DNA of 8,218 bases from Litorivicinus sp. (GTDB lineage Bacteria > Pseudomonadota > Gammaproteobacteria > Pseudomonadales > Litorivicinaceae), in assembly GCA_018402605.1 (NCBI GenBank), contig JAGYIK010000049.1, positions 1 to 8,218 of the forward strand, read 5' to 3'. Position 1 is the stretch's first letter, and the number at the start of each line of letters is the position of its first letter. Position numbers and translations under genes: made by a program. Below are positions 7,048 to 8,218 of this stretch, piece by piece. The notes below the pieces were generated by a model. It saw only the letters and a list, made by a program, of their open reading frames with translations. It was not told where the DNA came from and did no database searches.

Positions 7048-8150
7048 TGCAGCGAAAATTGGCACTGCATGTTTATGATGGCCTCGTTGAGATTGGCCAA
7101 ATCAGCGCCGATCGGAATCAACGGCAAGCCCTAGTCCAACTTGATGCTCTGGGTGAGCGACTGCTGCATGCGAGGCCTTGGACCGGAATGCGTCGTGGTT
7201 TGTTTCGGCGCGTTCAATGGAGTACCCCCGAGCGTGGAGTGTATCTTTGGGGTGGAGTCGGCCGTGGAAAGACGTTCCTCATGGACTTATTCGTCGATTC
7301 GCTGCCAAGTGGTGTGGCGAAGCGACTTCATTTCCATCGCTTCATGAACACTGTGCATGAACAGTTGACAGCACTTCAGGGCACTGAAAATCCGTTGGAA
7401 GTTATCGCCGATCGGTTGGCCAGAGAGGCCCGGGTGCTGTGTTTTGATGAGTGTTTTGTGTCAGATATTACCGATGCGATGGTCTTGGGTACGCTGTTTG
7501 ATGCGTTGTTCCGCCGCGGGGTGCCTTTGGTGACGACCAGTAATATCCCACCCGATCAGCTGTACAAAGATGGATTGCAACGCGATCGATTTATTCCAGC
7601 GATTCGCCTGATTGAGGCCTATTGCGAGGTGTTTAATCTGGACTCAGGAACTGACTATCGGCTGCGGACATTGGAGAATGCGAGGTTGTATCACTCGCCT
7701 TGCGATGCATCGGCGATGGATGCCATTTGGGAATCGGTGTTGGCTTTAGCGCCAGAGGCGACGCGCAGTGAAGGGGCGAGCATCGAGATCAATCGGCGTC
7801 AGTTACCTGTTCGATTTGTGGCTGAAGACGTGATCTGGTTTGATTTTGAGGTGGTCTGTGGACAAGGGCGTGCGGCGCCTGACTATATCGAGATCGCCCG
7901 CGTCTTTCATACGGTGGTGGTGTCCCACGTGCCGCAGCTGGATATTGCGGGCGATGATGTGACGCGTCGCTTTTTGCACATGGTTGATGAATTTTACGAT
8001 CGATCCGTCAAGCTGATTCTGGCCGCGGATGTGTCATTGCAGCAATTGTATCCAGCGGGTCGCCTAGCCTTTGAAATGGATCGATGTGGGTCACGTCTGC
8101 AGGAGATGCAGTCGGTCGAATATCTTGAGCGGCCGCACAAGCCAGAATAA
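7047..8150 (+). CDS. zapE: Cell division protein ZapE (AFG1-like P-loop ATPase)
   Basis: The product has 367 residues, against 375 in E. coli ZapE (YhcM). This AFG1/LACE1-family ATPase associates with the Z-ring in E. coli and destabilises FtsZ polymers in an ATP-dependent way. Visible elements are the family segment around residue 60 before Y-L-W-G, the Walker A box G-G-V-G-R-G-K-T at 69-76 with Lys75, F-H-R-F-M shortly after, Walker B with Asp134 and Glu135 (C-F-D-E-C), the sensor T-T-S-N-I-P-P, and L-Y-K-D-G-L-Q-R-D-R-F-I-P-A-I, a strong AFG1 signature. The C-terminal part keeps F-D-F-E and H-M-V-D-E-F-Y-D. The ATG overlaps the hydrolase stop by one base, and GAGGG at 7034-7038 is its Shine-Dalgarno. 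No intrinsic terminator follows; the next element is a promoter 11 bp downstream of the stop. Confidence 0.96.
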   Translation: MQRKLALHVYDGLVEIGQISADRNQRQALVQLDALGERLLHARPWTGMRRGLFRRVQWSTPERGVYLWGGVGRGKTFLMDLFVDSLPSGVAKRLHFHRFMNTVHEQLTALQGTENPLEVIADRLAREARVLCFDECFVSDITDAMVLGTLFDALFRRGVPLVTTSNIPPDQLYKDGLQRDRFIPAIRLIEAYCEVFNLDSGTDYRLRTLENARLYHSPCDASAMDAIWESVLALAPEATRSEGASIEINRRQLPVRFVAEDVIWFDFEVVCGQGRAAPDYIEIARVFHTVVVSHVPQLDIAGDDVTRRFLHMVDEFYDRSVKLILAADVSLQQLYPAGRLAFEMDRCGSRLQEMQSVEYLERPHKPE

Positions 8151-8161
8151 CAAAAAGGCGG

Positions 8162-8190
8162 TTGCGTAATTTTCAGTCCATCTCTATAAT
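8162..8190 (+). promoter_or_regulatory. Strong sigma-70 promoter, probably of rplM-rpsI (genes off the right edge)
   Basis: TTGCGT (8162-8167), a 17-bp spacer and a perfect TATAAT (8185-8190) make a near-ideal sigma-70 promoter starting 11 bp after the zapE stop. The discriminator CCGCGCC follows at once. A start point would fall near 8197, so 8198-8218 is the beginning of an untranslated leader. In E. coli and many gammaproteobacteria zapE is followed by rplM-rpsI (ribosomal proteins L13 and S9); assigning the promoter to them is inference because no coding sequence is visible here. Confidence 0.75.
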
Positions 8191-8218
8191 CCGCGCCTCT
8201 TTGAATTTTGAACGCCGC

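Overview
This is a chromosomal housekeeping segment of a gammaproteobacterium. The protein sequences and gene order (murA-hisG-hisD-hisC, then an AlgW/DegS protease, a NIF3 protein, ZapG, ZapE and, by inference, rplM just beyond the right edge) resemble the Pseudomonas-type arrangement as I recall it. The short-form HisG also fits that group. The genus cannot be named from this window. I see no phage, insertion sequence, CRISPR array, tRNA or rRNA.

Left part (1-4049, plus strand): the 3' part of murA (peptidoglycan precursor synthesis) is followed without gaps by hisG, hisD and hisC. The junctions overlap by 4, 11 and 4 nt, so this looks like one translationally coupled transcript whose promoter lies upstream of the window. 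The histidine genes encode the first step (HisG) and two late steps (HisC, HisD). The remaining his genes must lie elsewhere. hisD is broken as given: a cluster of small deletions around 2391-2421 shifts the frame and removes the conserved G-P-S-E segment, while everything on both sides is well conserved.

Middle part (4025-6307): a membrane-anchored, single-PDZ trypsin-like protease of the DegS/AlgW type lies on the minus strand. Its 3' end overlaps the 3' end of hisC by 25 bp. It is divergent, across only 24 bp, from a NIF3/YbgI-family metal protein. That gene runs tail to tail, with a 9-bp gap, into zapG (YhcB/DUF1043), a small membrane protein.

Right part (6308-8218, plus strand): an 86-bp divergent spacer holds a plausible sigma-70 promoter and a strong Shine-Dalgarno for a COG2945-type alpha/beta hydrolase. 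The hydrolase gene is joined to zapE (AFG1-like ATPase) by a 1-nt stop/start overlap. After zapE there is a very good sigma-70 promoter with a GC-rich discriminator. By synteny it should drive rplM-rpsI, which begin outside the window.

I found no convincing new biological system. The observation most worth checking is the hisD lesion. Others are the very compact convergent and divergent junctions around the protease gene, and the promoter at the right edge.
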